A stretch of DNA of 14,410 nt from Chitinophagaceae bacterium (GTDB taxonomy: Bacteria; Bacteroidota; Bacteroidia; Chitinophagales; Chitinophagaceae). The position numbers and the translations under genes are program-made. Location: the NCBI GenBank assembly GCA_019454915.1, contig JACFNM010000077.1:1-14410 (forward strand), read 5' to 3'. Under the pieces are notes generated by a model, which saw only the letters and a program-made list of their open reading frames with translations, searched no databases and was not told the origin of the DNA. Shown piece after piece: positions 1-7,381 of this stretch. How positions within the stretch are numbered: the first letter of the stretch is position 1; each line of letters starts with the position of its first letter.

Positions 1-708
1 CATTACATATAGCGGGTCTTTGCCCCCCAGCTCTAACTGCACCGGCACCAACTTGGATGCGGTATGCTCTGCGATATAACGACCGGTGCGGTAACTGCCG
101 GTGAAAAAATAACCGTCGAGCGGCAGATCTAACAGAGCCTGTCCGGCCGCACCCTTACCGATAATAATCTGAAATACATCCTGCGGAACGCCCGCCTTAT
201 ATAATAATCGTTGTATATGCAGTCCCGTGAGCGTGGCATATTCGGAAGGCTTATACAAAACCGCGTTTCCCCCAATCAGCGCAGGCACAAATACATTAAC
301 GCCCACCAAATAAGGATAGTTCCAGGCGGATATGTTGGCGATGACCCCGAGCGGTTCATACACAATTTTTTCCCGGGTAGCATCCTCCTCGGTGATCCAC
401 TCATCCGCCAGCCACTTAGCCGAATGCTTAATGAAAAAATCTATCCTGGCTTTAGCACCTTTCAGCTCATTATACGACTGCTGCAGCGGCTTTCCCACTT
501 CAGCCGTTAAAGTCCTGGCCAGTTTATCTTTCTCCTCATCCAGGAGATCATAAAAGTGTTGAATACACGCTATTCTTTTTTCTACGGGAACTGCTGCCCA
601 TAAAGGCTGAGCAGCTTTAGCGAGTTGATATTTGTCCGAAATTTTTTCTGCTGAATCTTCTGCTATTTCTTCAATGACTTCTTCGGTTGCCGGATTTATG
701 ATTTGCAT
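1..708 (-). CDS. NAD(P)-dependent aldehyde dehydrogenase, C-terminal half missing at window edge
   Basis: The frame is open from an ATG at 708 to the window edge, giving the first 236 residues of an enzyme that usually has 450-500. Visible aldehyde dehydrogenase motifs are ISAWNYP at 126-132 with the catalytic Asn130, YKPSE at 152-156 with the cofactor-binding Lys153, FTGS at 202-205, and LELGGKDP at 225-232 with the general base Glu226. The catalytic cysteine should lie some 30-40 residues further on, outside the window. The family oxidises aldehydes to carboxylic acids with NAD(P)+ in the cytoplasm. It is the last visible gene of a four-gene minus-strand operon, 56 bases after the hydrolase gene. 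By context it probably oxidises a gamma-glutamyl-amino aldehyde made by the upstream alcohol dehydrogenase, a role like that of PuuC. Family assignment is firm; the substrate is inferred. Confidence 0.93.
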   Translation of the reverse strand, partial: MQIINPATEEVIEEIAEDSAEKISDKYQLAKAAQPLWAAVPVEKRIACIQHFYDLLDEEKDKLARTLTAEVGKPLQQSYNELKGAKARIDFFIKHSAKWLADEWITEEDATREKIVYEPLGVIANISAWNYPYLVGVNVFVPALIGGNAVLYKPSEYATLTGLHIQRLLYKAGVPQDVFQIIIGKGAAGQALLDLPLDGYFFTGSYRTGRYIAEHTASKLVPVQLELGGKDPLYVM

Positions 709-764
709 AATAATGATTAATAATTTGAATATTGACAGGCTTTTGAGTGCCTGTATCATAAAAT

Positions 765-1466
765 CTATCTAAGACAGGCTTTATAAAAAGCGTCTCTTAA
801 ATTCTTTGCAAAGTTACTCTGTTGATCTTTCATTCGCTCCGGATGCCACTGAACGAGACACAAGAAGGAGTCATTTCCCTTACCGGTCTTTTCTAAAGCC
901 TCCACCACCCCGTCAGAAGATAAAGCAGCCACCACCAATCCATTTCCGATCCGGTCAGCGCTTTGATGATGATTGCTGTTGATTTCCCCTTCTGCCTGCA
1001 GAACAATTTTATGCAATGCCGAATTGGGATCCACCTGAACGGCGTGATACCGGTCTGAATTGTCGGGAAATTTGGAATGGTTAAACTTGCCCCAGGAAGG
1101 AATATCCGGAATGAGCGTACCCCCAAAATAAACGTTGGCTATCTGCAATCCCCTGCAAATACCCAGGAGAGGAATCCCTTCGGCCTCCACCTGTTTCAGC
1201 AGGTTCAGTTCAAAATCATCTCTCTCTTCACTCACATCATCCTTATAGCAATATTCGTACAACTCGGGACGATTATAAAAACGCGGATGAACATCCTCCC
1301 CGCCGGTAAGTACGATACCCTTACAGTTCCTGATGTCATCCGAAGTGCTAACACCCGCCTTCAGTTGCTTTACCTCCACAGACGGATGCTGCGCCAGTAT
1401 CCAGTCCCTGTATCTTTCATATTTACTGCAATCGGTAACACCGATTACTAATTTTTCTTCCAACAT
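765..1466 (-). CDS. Class I glutamine amidotransferase-like gamma-glutamyl hydrolase (peptidase C26, PuuD-like)
   Basis: A 233-residue cytoplasmic protein of typical C26 length. Motifs are LTGGEDVHPRFY at 53-64, the nucleophile elbow GICRGLQ at 102-108 with Cys104, NSNHHQSAD at 163-171, and QWHPE at 206-210 with His208 and Glu210 completing the triad. Family members such as PuuD hydrolyse gamma-glutamyl-GABA to glutamate and GABA. There is no synthetase domain for ammonia channelling, so a hydrolase is more likely than a biosynthetic amidotransferase. Its ATG shares one base with the TAA of the upstream alcohol dehydrogenase gene (TAATG), so the two are probably translationally coupled. In this operon it would release glutamate from the oxidised gamma-glutamyl intermediate. 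The exact amide cleaved cannot be read from sequence. Confidence 0.9.
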   Translation of the reverse strand: MLEEKLVIGVTDCSKYERYRDWILAQHPSVEVKQLKAGVSTSDDIRNCKGIVLTGGEDVHPRFYNRPELYEYCYKDDVSEERDDFELNLLKQVEAEGIPLLGICRGLQIANVYFGGTLIPDIPSWGKFNHSKFPDNSDRYHAVQVDPNSALHKIVLQAEGEINSNHHQSADRIGNGLVVAALSSDGVVEALEKTGKGNDSFLCLVQWHPERMKDQQSNFAKNLRDAFYKACLR

Positions 1467-2614
1467 TAAAGCGCTTTTAGATACAACTGTTTAAAATCTT
1501 CTCTCGAAACCGGCTTGGGGTTATTGGGATGCGCGAAGTCGGCAAAAGCCAGGTCGGCAAGCGTTTCAATATGCTCTTCTCTTACGCCGATATCCCGCAG
1601 ATGATGGGGAATATGAACCTTTGTATTCAGGTCGAACAGATATTGCACCACGGCGTCACCCGATTCCTCAGCGAGGCCCAACACATGAGCCATCCGTTGA
1701 AACTTATCTTCAAAACCCGCAATATTGTATTCCATACCATAGGGTATGTTCACCGCATTGGCCAAGCCATGATGCGTATCTAACAGCGAAGACAACGGAT
1801 GAGCCAGTGAGTGAACCACTCCCAGCCCTTTTTGAAAAGCAACCGCACCCATCATGGAGCCCAGTAACATTTTACTCCTTGACTCCAGATCCGGCTTATT
1901 GGTTGCCTTCTCCAGCGACTCATGGATGAGCCGCATCCCTTCAAGCGCTATTCCATCGCACATCGGATGGTAGTTTTTGGCTAAAAAGGCTTCCATATTA
2001 TGGGTCAGGGCATCCATACCCGTAGCCGCCGTAATAGGCGCAGGTATATCCATGGTCAGCACCGGGTCGGCAAAAACTATCTTCGCCATCAGCTTGGGAG
2101 AAAAAAGAATTTTCTTCTGATGAGTCTCATCATCTGCTATAATCGCGCTGCGGCCTACTTCGCTACCGGTACCTGATGTGGTGGGAACGGTAATAAAATG
2201 AGGTACATCATTCGTTACATAAATATCTCCTCCCACCAAATCGTCGTATTTAAACAGGTCCTCGCGGTGGTTGATTCGAAGCAAAATGGCCCTTGATACA
2301 TCCAGTCCCGCTCCGCCCCCTATGCCAATTACGGCATCTCTGCCGGTAGCATCCCATCGGTCTACTCCTTTGTACACATCCGACTTCACCGGGTTCTTAT
2401 GAATCTCTGAGAACACTTCCACGCTGATACCATGGTTGGTTAAATCTGCCAGGATCGCTTTAAAAAATGGCAGTTGTGCCACATTGGGATCCGTTACCAC
2501 GAGGGGAGCAGAAATATTGTTTTGCTTTAAATAAGCGGGTAATTCTTTTATCACATTGGCCCCAAAACGAATGGTGGTGGGGAAATTAAACTGATGAATT
2601 CTATCGTAAAGCAT
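1466..2614 (-). CDS. Iron-containing (group III) alcohol dehydrogenase
   Basis: A 382-residue protein of the Fe-ADH family (FucO, 1,3-propanediol dehydrogenase and similar), the usual length. The N-terminal dinucleotide-binding half carries GIGGGAGLD at 97-105. PTTSGTGSEV is at 144-153. The likely metal ligands are Asp201 and His205 in MDALTH, His268 in VHSLAH, and His282 in THHGLANA; all four fit the ligand spacing known for FucO. The enzymes interconvert alcohols and aldehydes with NAD(P)H in the cytoplasm. The gene lies 77 bases after the glutamine-synthetase-like gene and overlaps the hydrolase gene by one base. In the Puu pathway this step is taken by the amine oxidase PuuB. An alcohol dehydrogenase here suggests that the glutamylated substrate has a hydroxyl group, such as ethanolamine or another amino alcohol (inference). 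Confidence 0.93.
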   Translation of the reverse strand: MLYDRIHQFNFPTTIRFGANVIKELPAYLKQNNISAPLVVTDPNVAQLPFFKAILADLTNHGISVEVFSEIHKNPVKSDVYKGVDRWDATGRDAVIGIGGGAGLDVSRAILLRINHREDLFKYDDLVGGDIYVTNDVPHFITVPTTSGTGSEVGRSAIIADDETHQKKILFSPKLMAKIVFADPVLTMDIPAPITAATGMDALTHNMEAFLAKNYHPMCDGIALEGMRLIHESLEKATNKPDLESRSKMLLGSMMGAVAFQKGLGVVHSLAHPLSSLLDTHHGLANAVNIPYGMEYNIAGFEDKFQRMAHVLGLAEESGDAVVQYLFDLNTKVHIPHHLRDIGVREEHIETLADLAFADFAHPNNPKPVSREDFKQLYLKAL

Positions 2615-2691
2615 GATAATTTAGCATTTGAAATTTATAATCAGGACCCGCACTTCCGGCGTTGGCGCTCCTTGAATCTACTGTTTGCCGG

Positions 2692-4062
2692 TTATATAAT
2701 TTCCAGGTAGCGCTTCAGTTCCCAATCGGTCACTACCTTCGAAAACTGCCGCCATTCCCACTCGCGTGTTCCGGTAAAATGAGCAACAAACTCTTCACCA
2801 AACAACTCTTTGGCTAATGCGGAATTTTTCATCGCCTGGGTAGCTTCCCACAAATTAGCCGGCAGGATTCCGTGCTGCGTGTCGGCATATCCGTTACCAA
2901 CCGTAGCGGGTATCTCCAGCTTCATCTTATGCTGCACCCCATACAATCCCGATGCCAGGCAGGCAGCCATAGCGAGGTAAGGATTCGCATCCGAGCCCAC
3001 TACCCTGGTTTCAAGGCGCGTTGATTTTTCTCCCGTAGGTAAAGCCCGGAGAGCGGTGGTGCGGTTATCTATGGCCCAGGTGACGGTGGTGGGCGCCCAG
3101 GCTCCTTCCACCAATCGCTTAAAGCTGTTAACCGTTGGCGCATACATAGGAAGAATATAAGGAAGACAGTACAACTGCCCGGCAATATAGCTTTCCATCA
3201 GCGGACTGATTCCGGTTTTGCTGTTCTTATCATAAAACAGATTCTCCTTCCCGTCAATTGACCAGAGGCTCTGATGAACGTGGCCGCTGTTACCCGGCAG
3301 GTGTTCGCTGAACTTGGCTATAAATGTGGGTAATATTCCGTGACGATAACCAATTTCCTTCACCCCGCTTTTAAACAAGACAGCTCTGTCTGCTGCCTCC
3401 AGGATAGTTGAATAGGTAATAGCCGCTTCATATACTCCCGGTCCCGTTTCGGTATGAATCCCTTCAATTGGAATACCAAACCGAACCAGCAAATCGAATA
3501 AGTCGTGAAAAAAAGCGCTCTTTTGGGAAGCCCTCAGAACAGAATAGCCAAACATCCCATTGTCCATCGGCTTAAAATCACGAAACTTTCCGGAATACAA
3601 CTCAGCCGTGTTATCCTCCAGGTTAAACCACTCAAATTCCTGCGAGCAATAAGAAATATAGCCGGCGTCCTGTGCTTGTTTATTTATCCTTTTCAGGAGC
3701 GTTCTCGGGCATACGGCCGCAATATTGCTTTCTCCATTGTCGAAATCTGCCAGGAAGAAGGGCAGATCGCTTTCCCAGGGGATACGCCGGAACGTTCCGA
3801 TATCTATTATCGCCGTCTTGTCCGGATAACCCGTATGCCAGCCGGTCACTTTTGAATTGTCATAAGCCACATCTCCCGAATCCCAGCCAAATACTACATC
3901 ACAAAAACCGAAGCCGCTGGTAATGATAGATTTGAATTTATCGAAACTGATTACTTTACCGCGCAGTACCCCATCAATGTCGGTTACGGCTAATTTTACT
4001 TTTTGAATATTTTGATCGGTAAGTTGCTGAAGAATGTTTGCGATCGTTAATTTCTGCGACAT
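2692..4062 (-). CDS. Glutamine-synthetase-like gamma-glutamyl-amine (amide) ligase, PuuA/GlnA4-type
   Basis: A 456-residue protein with the whole glutamine synthetase fold. The N-terminal beta-grasp contains DIDGVLRGK (28-36). Likely metal ligands are Glu142 and Glu144 in QEFEWF, Glu205 and Glu212 in ETGPGVYE, and His261 in GNSGHVHQS. Nucleotide and substrate motifs are NSFKR (312-316), DNRTTALR (332-339) and RLETR (349-353) with Glu351, followed by ANPYLAMAACLASGLYG. In true type I enzymes the flap reads GYEAP with the ammonium-deprotonating Glu327; here it reads GAWAP (320-324), with Trp322 in that place. That change fits members that glutamylate amines rather than ammonia. No adenylylation-site tyrosine motif was recognised. 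As the first gene of the operon it probably performs the ATP-dependent committing step. It is unlikely to be the cell's main glutamine synthetase. The amine used is unknown. Confidence 0.9.
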   Translation of the reverse strand: MSQKLTIANILQQLTDQNIQKVKLAVTDIDGVLRGKVISFDKFKSIITSGFGFCDVVFGWDSGDVAYDNSKVTGWHTGYPDKTAIIDIGTFRRIPWESDLPFFLADFDNGESNIAAVCPRTLLKRINKQAQDAGYISYCSQEFEWFNLEDNTAELYSGKFRDFKPMDNGMFGYSVLRASQKSAFFHDLFDLLVRFGIPIEGIHTETGPGVYEAAITYSTILEAADRAVLFKSGVKEIGYRHGILPTFIAKFSEHLPGNSGHVHQSLWSIDGKENLFYDKNSKTGISPLMESYIAGQLYCLPYILPMYAPTVNSFKRLVEGAWAPTTVTWAIDNRTTALRALPTGEKSTRLETRVVGSDANPYLAMAACLASGLYGVQHKMKLEIPATVGNGYADTQHGILPANLWEATQAMKNSALAKELFGEEFVAHFTGTREWEWRQFSKVVTDWELKRYLEII

Positions 4063-4169
4063 GCATCTGTTGTTTTTGGAAAAATGAATTAGAACTGATT
4101 TAACTGCTTAAAAAAGCAATAAAGTAAACAAGTCTATAGCATTGTTTAGGGTGAATAAAAAAAACAGAG

Positions 4170-4201
4170 CGAAATTATAGCATTTGAGAAAGTAAACACA
4201 A
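4170..4201 (-). promoter_or_regulatory. Candidate promoter of the gamma-glutamylation operon
   Basis: Read on the minus strand, TTG (4201-4199) is followed after 21 bases by TAATTTCG (4177-4170), one mismatch from the Bacteroidota -7 consensus TAnnTTTG. The same place also reads TATAAT (4179-4174). The leader to the ATG at 4062 would be about 100 bases. A competing perfect -7 match, TAATTTTG at 4220-4213, has no TTG or TTTG at the proper distance upstream. Pattern match only. Confidence 0.3.
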
Positions 4202-4244
4202 TAAATGATAGCCAAAATTATACTATCCAACCGTTTTTGTATCC

Positions 4245-4284
4245 CCCGGTTCATCCTCCTGAAAAACGAAGCCGGATGAGCGGG
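4245..4284. repeat. Imperfect inverted repeat (possible hairpin or operator)
   Basis: CCCG then TCATCC on the left arm (4245-4248, 4251-4256) pair with GGATGA then CGGG on the right arm (4274-4279, 4281-4284) around a 17-base loop. With one T-G wobble and one bulged G this gives about 11 pairs. Neither strand has a T-run directly after it, so it is not a standard intrinsic terminator. It could be a leader hairpin or a regulator-binding dyad in the divergent region. Function unknown. Confidence 0.4.
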
Positions 4285-4354
4285 AACGCATTACAATACC
4301 CGCGGCAAGCCAGAAGATATAGGATAATAGGAGGGAATTTCTTATTTTGGTTTT

Positions 4355-6070
4355 ATGAAAAATACCGCACTCTCCCTGCTGATGCTGTGCTCATCTATCA
4401 GCATTCATGCTCAGAAACCGCATCGTTACGAGGTAGTGATCAATGAGATAATGGCCAATCCGTCCGGCACATCCCTGCTGCCGAATAGTAAATATATTGA
4501 ATTGCTGAATGTATCCGCAACCGCTATTGACCTTTACGACTGGAAAATCAGCGACGGCATCAATACTGCTATTATTAAAGAACATTTTCAATTGTTCCCC
4601 GACAGTTGTGTTATCATTTGTCCTGCCGTCAATGCACCTTCCTTCAGCGCTTTAGGTACGGCAATCGGTGTAACGCGTTTTCCTTCCCTGCGCGTTAATG
4701 GAGATTTAATCTGGCTGCAATCCGCAAATGATGCTATCATGCATGCCGTCAATTATAAGCGCGACTGGTACAAAAATGAAGTAAAAAGTGCCGGCGGCTG
4801 GTCATTGGAGATGACAGACCCGTATAATCCATGCGGTGGCGATAATAACTGGAGCGCAAGTAATGACTCCCGCGGCGGCACTCCCGGAACCGCCAACTCA
4901 ATAGCCGGCAGCAACCCCGACAGGGACGCACCGCAGCTATTGCATGCCTATACGACGGATAGCCTGCATATTATGGTGATATTGAATGAGCCGGCAGACA
5001 GCGCCCATGCTGCTATCATTTCCAATTACACAATAAGTGATCGTGTCTCCATTGCAGCCGCTACACCGCTACCGCCACTTTTTGACCGCGTTTTACTGAC
5101 TCTGGCTCATCCGCTGCAGAAAAGGAAACTATATACCCTGAACGGAAATCATATAACAGATTGTAGCGGTAACCCAATCGTTAACAATTCCTTCGTACAA
5201 ACCGGTATAGATGAATTACCTGTTAAGGGTGATTTGATTATTAATGAAATACTATTCAATCCCCCTGCAGACGGTGCAGATTATGTAGAATTGTATAATC
5301 GTAGTCCCTATCCCATAGACTTACAAAATCTTTTTATTGCCAATAGAAATAGTTCGGGAAATATTGCCAACCTCAAACAACTAAGCAGCGAAAAACTATT
5401 AATCCTACCGGCAGCATACCTAACCGTCACCGACAACGCTGCCATTGTTCAGCGGCAGTACCTTGTAAAAAAACCTCAATGGCTTATAGAAATTTCTTCA
5501 TTACCGTCCTTTCCTAATGCAAGCGGTACCGTAGTACTGCTTAATAACACCGGTGATATCATTGATGAACTTCAGTATAATGAAAAATGGCATTATGAAC
5601 TGATCGGCAATTATAAAGGAGTGGCTCTTGAGAGGATTAGCTTTTATGGAGCTACACAGGACCCCAACAACTGGCATTCGGCCGCCGCCAGCGCAGGATA
5701 CGGCACGCCCACTTATCAAAATTCGCAATTCGCTTTGGGTAATGACATAAAAGGGGAGGTTAACCTGAGTCCGCGCATCTTTTCGCCTGACAATGACGGC
5801 TTTGATGATTACCTGTTGGTTAACTACCGCTTTCCGGAAAACGGCTTTGTTTGTAATATCACCATCTTTGATTCAAAAGGAAGAACCATCCGGCACCTCG
5901 TAAGGAACGGGCTTTGCGGTACAGAGGGTTATTATAAATGGGATGGGCTGGACGAAAACTATCAGGCCTTACCAATGGGTATTTATATTGTCTTTACCGA
6001 AGTCTTCCATCCTTCCGGAAAGACAAAAAAATTCAAACAGGCAATTACTTTAGCGAGAAGAAGAACATAA
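4355..6070 (+). CDS. Secreted protein with two lamin-tail domains and a C-terminal FlgD/CHU_C-like domain
   Basis: A 571-residue exported protein. Residues 1-20 form a signal peptide (basic start, hydrophobic LSLLMLC, cleavage near IHAQ). The first lamin-tail domain spans about 25-135, starting at VINEIMANP and with KYIELLNVS. An Ig-like segment of the bacterial Big_5 kind spans about 190-285, with DRDAPQLL and DCSGNPI. A second lamin-tail domain (about 291-430) begins LIINEILFNPPADG and contains DYVELYNRS. The C-terminus (about 474-571) has FSPDNDGFDD, YYKWDGLDEN and PMGIYIVFTEV, resembling FlgD-like or CHU_C (type IX secretion, type B) end domains. The ATG at 4355 is chosen because it starts the signal peptide. 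Bacterial lamin-tail proteins are cell-surface or nuclease-associated, but no catalytic domain is visible here. Its role is unknown; adhesion or surface binding is a guess. Confidence 0.85.
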   Translation: MKNTALSLLMLCSSISIHAQKPHRYEVVINEIMANPSGTSLLPNSKYIELLNVSATAIDLYDWKISDGINTAIIKEHFQLFPDSCVIICPAVNAPSFSALGTAIGVTRFPSLRVNGDLIWLQSANDAIMHAVNYKRDWYKNEVKSAGGWSLEMTDPYNPCGGDNNWSASNDSRGGTPGTANSIAGSNPDRDAPQLLHAYTTDSLHIMVILNEPADSAHAAIISNYTISDRVSIAAATPLPPLFDRVLLTLAHPLQKRKLYTLNGNHITDCSGNPIVNNSFVQTGIDELPVKGDLIINEILFNPPADGADYVELYNRSPYPIDLQNLFIANRNSSGNIANLKQLSSEKLLILPAAYLTVTDNAAIVQRQYLVKKPQWLIEISSLPSFPNASGTVVLLNNTGDIIDELQYNEKWHYELIGNYKGVALERISFYGATQDPNNWHSAAASAGYGTPTYQNSQFALGNDIKGEVNLSPRIFSPDNDGFDDYLLVNYRFPENGFVCNITIFDSKGRTIRHLVRNGLCGTEGYYKWDGLDENYQALPMGIYIVFTEVFHPSGKTKKFKQAITLARRRT

Positions 6071-6165
6071 TACCGAACTTTGCGCCGCTAAGCTTCGGTT
6101 CGTCAATGGTTCATTATGTACAATTTTTCGAATCGTGGTATTTTTAACCCTTTCATAATCATTAA

Positions 6166-7344
6166 TTGGATCAGAGACAACTTTTCCTGCGACACGTAGC
6201 CCAAACTTCTTCAGCTCCGCTGGCGTTGGAAATCGTTAAAGCAGAAGGCGCCACCCTTTGGGACCGGGATAACAAATCCTATATTGATCTGATAGCCGGG
6301 GTAAGCGTTTGCAATGTTGGTCATCGTCACCCGGCAGTCATTGATGCGATTAAGACACAAGCCGATCAATATCTTCATCTGCTGGTATATGGTGAGTTGA
6401 TAGAAACACCTCAGGTATCCTTTGCCCATTATCTGACACAACACTTACCCGCCACGCTCAACTCGGTTTATTTTACCAATTCAGGCGCTGAAGCCACCGA
6501 AGGCGCTATGAAGCTGGCAAAAAGGTTTACCGGGCGTACGGAGATAATCGCCTTTCATCAATCCTATCACGGGTCAACACAGGGCGCATTGAGCATTTTG
6601 GGCGATGAGTACTGGCGCAACGCTTACAGACCCTTGTTGCCGGGTATTTCGCATCTTGAATACAATGCCTTTGAAGACTTAGAGCACATTACAACAAATA
6701 CGGCCTGCGTAATTGCCGAAACGGTACAGGCGGAGAGAGGCGTGATAATACCATCTGTGAACTGGATGCAGGCGCTCAGAAAGAGATGTAATGAAACCGG
6801 TACACTGCTGGTTTTGGATGAGATACAAACGGGCTTCGGAAGAACCGGTACGCTTTGGGGCTTCGAGTCCCTGCGTATCGTACCGGATATTGTGCTATTT
6901 GGGAAAGCCATTGGCGGGGGAATGCCCTTAGGCGCTTTTGTAGCAGACAAAAAAATAATGTGGAGTCTGACCAATACGCCCATATTGGGGCATATCACCA
7001 CTTTCGGAGGGCATCCCGTTAGCTGTGCCGCCGGCTTGGCCGCCATGAAGGCCCTACAGGACGAAGAAATGGTGCAGGGCGTCAAAGTGAGAAGCGATCT
7101 TTTTGTGTCGCTGCTAAAACATACCCAAATCAAATCCGTTCGGGCAGCCGGTCTCCTGATCGCCATCCAGTTTGAGAGCTTTGAAAAAAACAAAGCCATT
7201 ATAGACCGCTGTATTGAGAAAGGAGTCCTTACCGACTGGTTTTTATTCGCCCCTCACTGTATGCGGATTGCGCCTCCTCTAAACATCACTTTAGAACAAA
7301 TCACCAACGCATGCCAGGTTATTATATCCTGCATTGAGAATTAA
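6166..7344 (+). CDS. Class III (ornithine/GABA/beta-alanine-type) PLP-dependent aminotransferase, TTG start
   Basis: A 392-residue cytoplasmic enzyme. Motifs are NSGAEA at 105-110 (cofactor phosphate site), SYHGST at 133-138, VLDEIQTGFGRTG at 216-228 with Asp218 contacting the PLP ring nitrogen, and LFGKAIGGGMPLGAF at 244-258 with the Schiff-base Lys247. TTFGGHP at 278-284 follows. The start must be the TTG at 6166: an in-frame TAA lies immediately before it, and the family-like N-terminus (RQLFLRHVAQTS) begins right after. Class III enzymes move an omega-amino group to 2-oxoglutarate or pyruvate. The substrate cannot be assigned. It is separated by 95 bases from the upstream gene, with TATTTTTAA at 6139 as a weak -7 candidate. 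It could act on an omega-amino acid released by the operon at the left end, but it is not part of that operon. Confidence 0.9.
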   Translation: MDQRQLFLRHVAQTSSAPLALEIVKAEGATLWDRDNKSYIDLIAGVSVCNVGHRHPAVIDAIKTQADQYLHLLVYGELIETPQVSFAHYLTQHLPATLNSVYFTNSGAEATEGAMKLAKRFTGRTEIIAFHQSYHGSTQGALSILGDEYWRNAYRPLLPGISHLEYNAFEDLEHITTNTACVIAETVQAERGVIIPSVNWMQALRKRCNETGTLLVLDEIQTGFGRTGTLWGFESLRIVPDIVLFGKAIGGGMPLGAFVADKKIMWSLTNTPILGHITTFGGHPVSCAAGLAAMKALQDEEMVQGVKVRSDLFVSLLKHTQIKSVRAAGLLIAIQFESFEKNKAIIDRCIEKGVLTDWFLFAPHCMRIAPPLNITLEQITNACQVIISCIEN

Positions 7345-7381
7345 CCGACAATAGTTTCCTATTTTCAGTTGTCGTAAAATA

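Larger units (their letters stand above)
4063..4354. promoter_or_regulatory. Divergent intergenic region between the gamma-glutamylation operon and the lamin-tail gene
   Basis: This is the longest gap in the window and should hold promoters for both directions. It is strongly AT-rich on the left (4080-4230), more GC-rich on the right, and no small gene with convincing coding character was found. It contains candidate minus-strand promoter elements, a short AT-rich dyad at 4105-4118 (TGCTT, four A, AAGCA) and a longer imperfect dyad at 4245-4284. A GGAGG at 4330-4334 lies about 20 bases before the ATG at 4355, too far to be its ribosome-binding site. No plus-strand promoter stands out. Confidence 0.5.

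Noticed and set aside
2692..4062. Annotation as the housekeeping glutamine synthetase glnA
   Set aside because: The ammonium-site glutamate is replaced, no adenylylation motif was recognised, and the operon partners are catabolic.
1..4062. Annotation as a plain puuABCD putrescine operon
   Set aside because: No PuuB-type FAD oxidase is present; an Fe-dependent alcohol dehydrogenase takes its place, which does not fit putrescine oxidation.
4237..4446. Plus-strand frame of 69 codons in the divergent region
   Set aside because: It overlaps the signal peptide of the lamin-tail gene in another frame, shows no domain, and its start lies next to the inverted repeat.
6063..6104. ACCGAA/TTCGGT inverted repeat after the lamin-tail gene as a terminator
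   Set aside because: Only six pairs with a long loop and no T-run after it.
6624..7199. Open frame of 191 codons on the minus strand
   Set aside because: It lies wholly antisense to the conserved aminotransferase, has no recognisable domain and a composition expected of a shadow frame.
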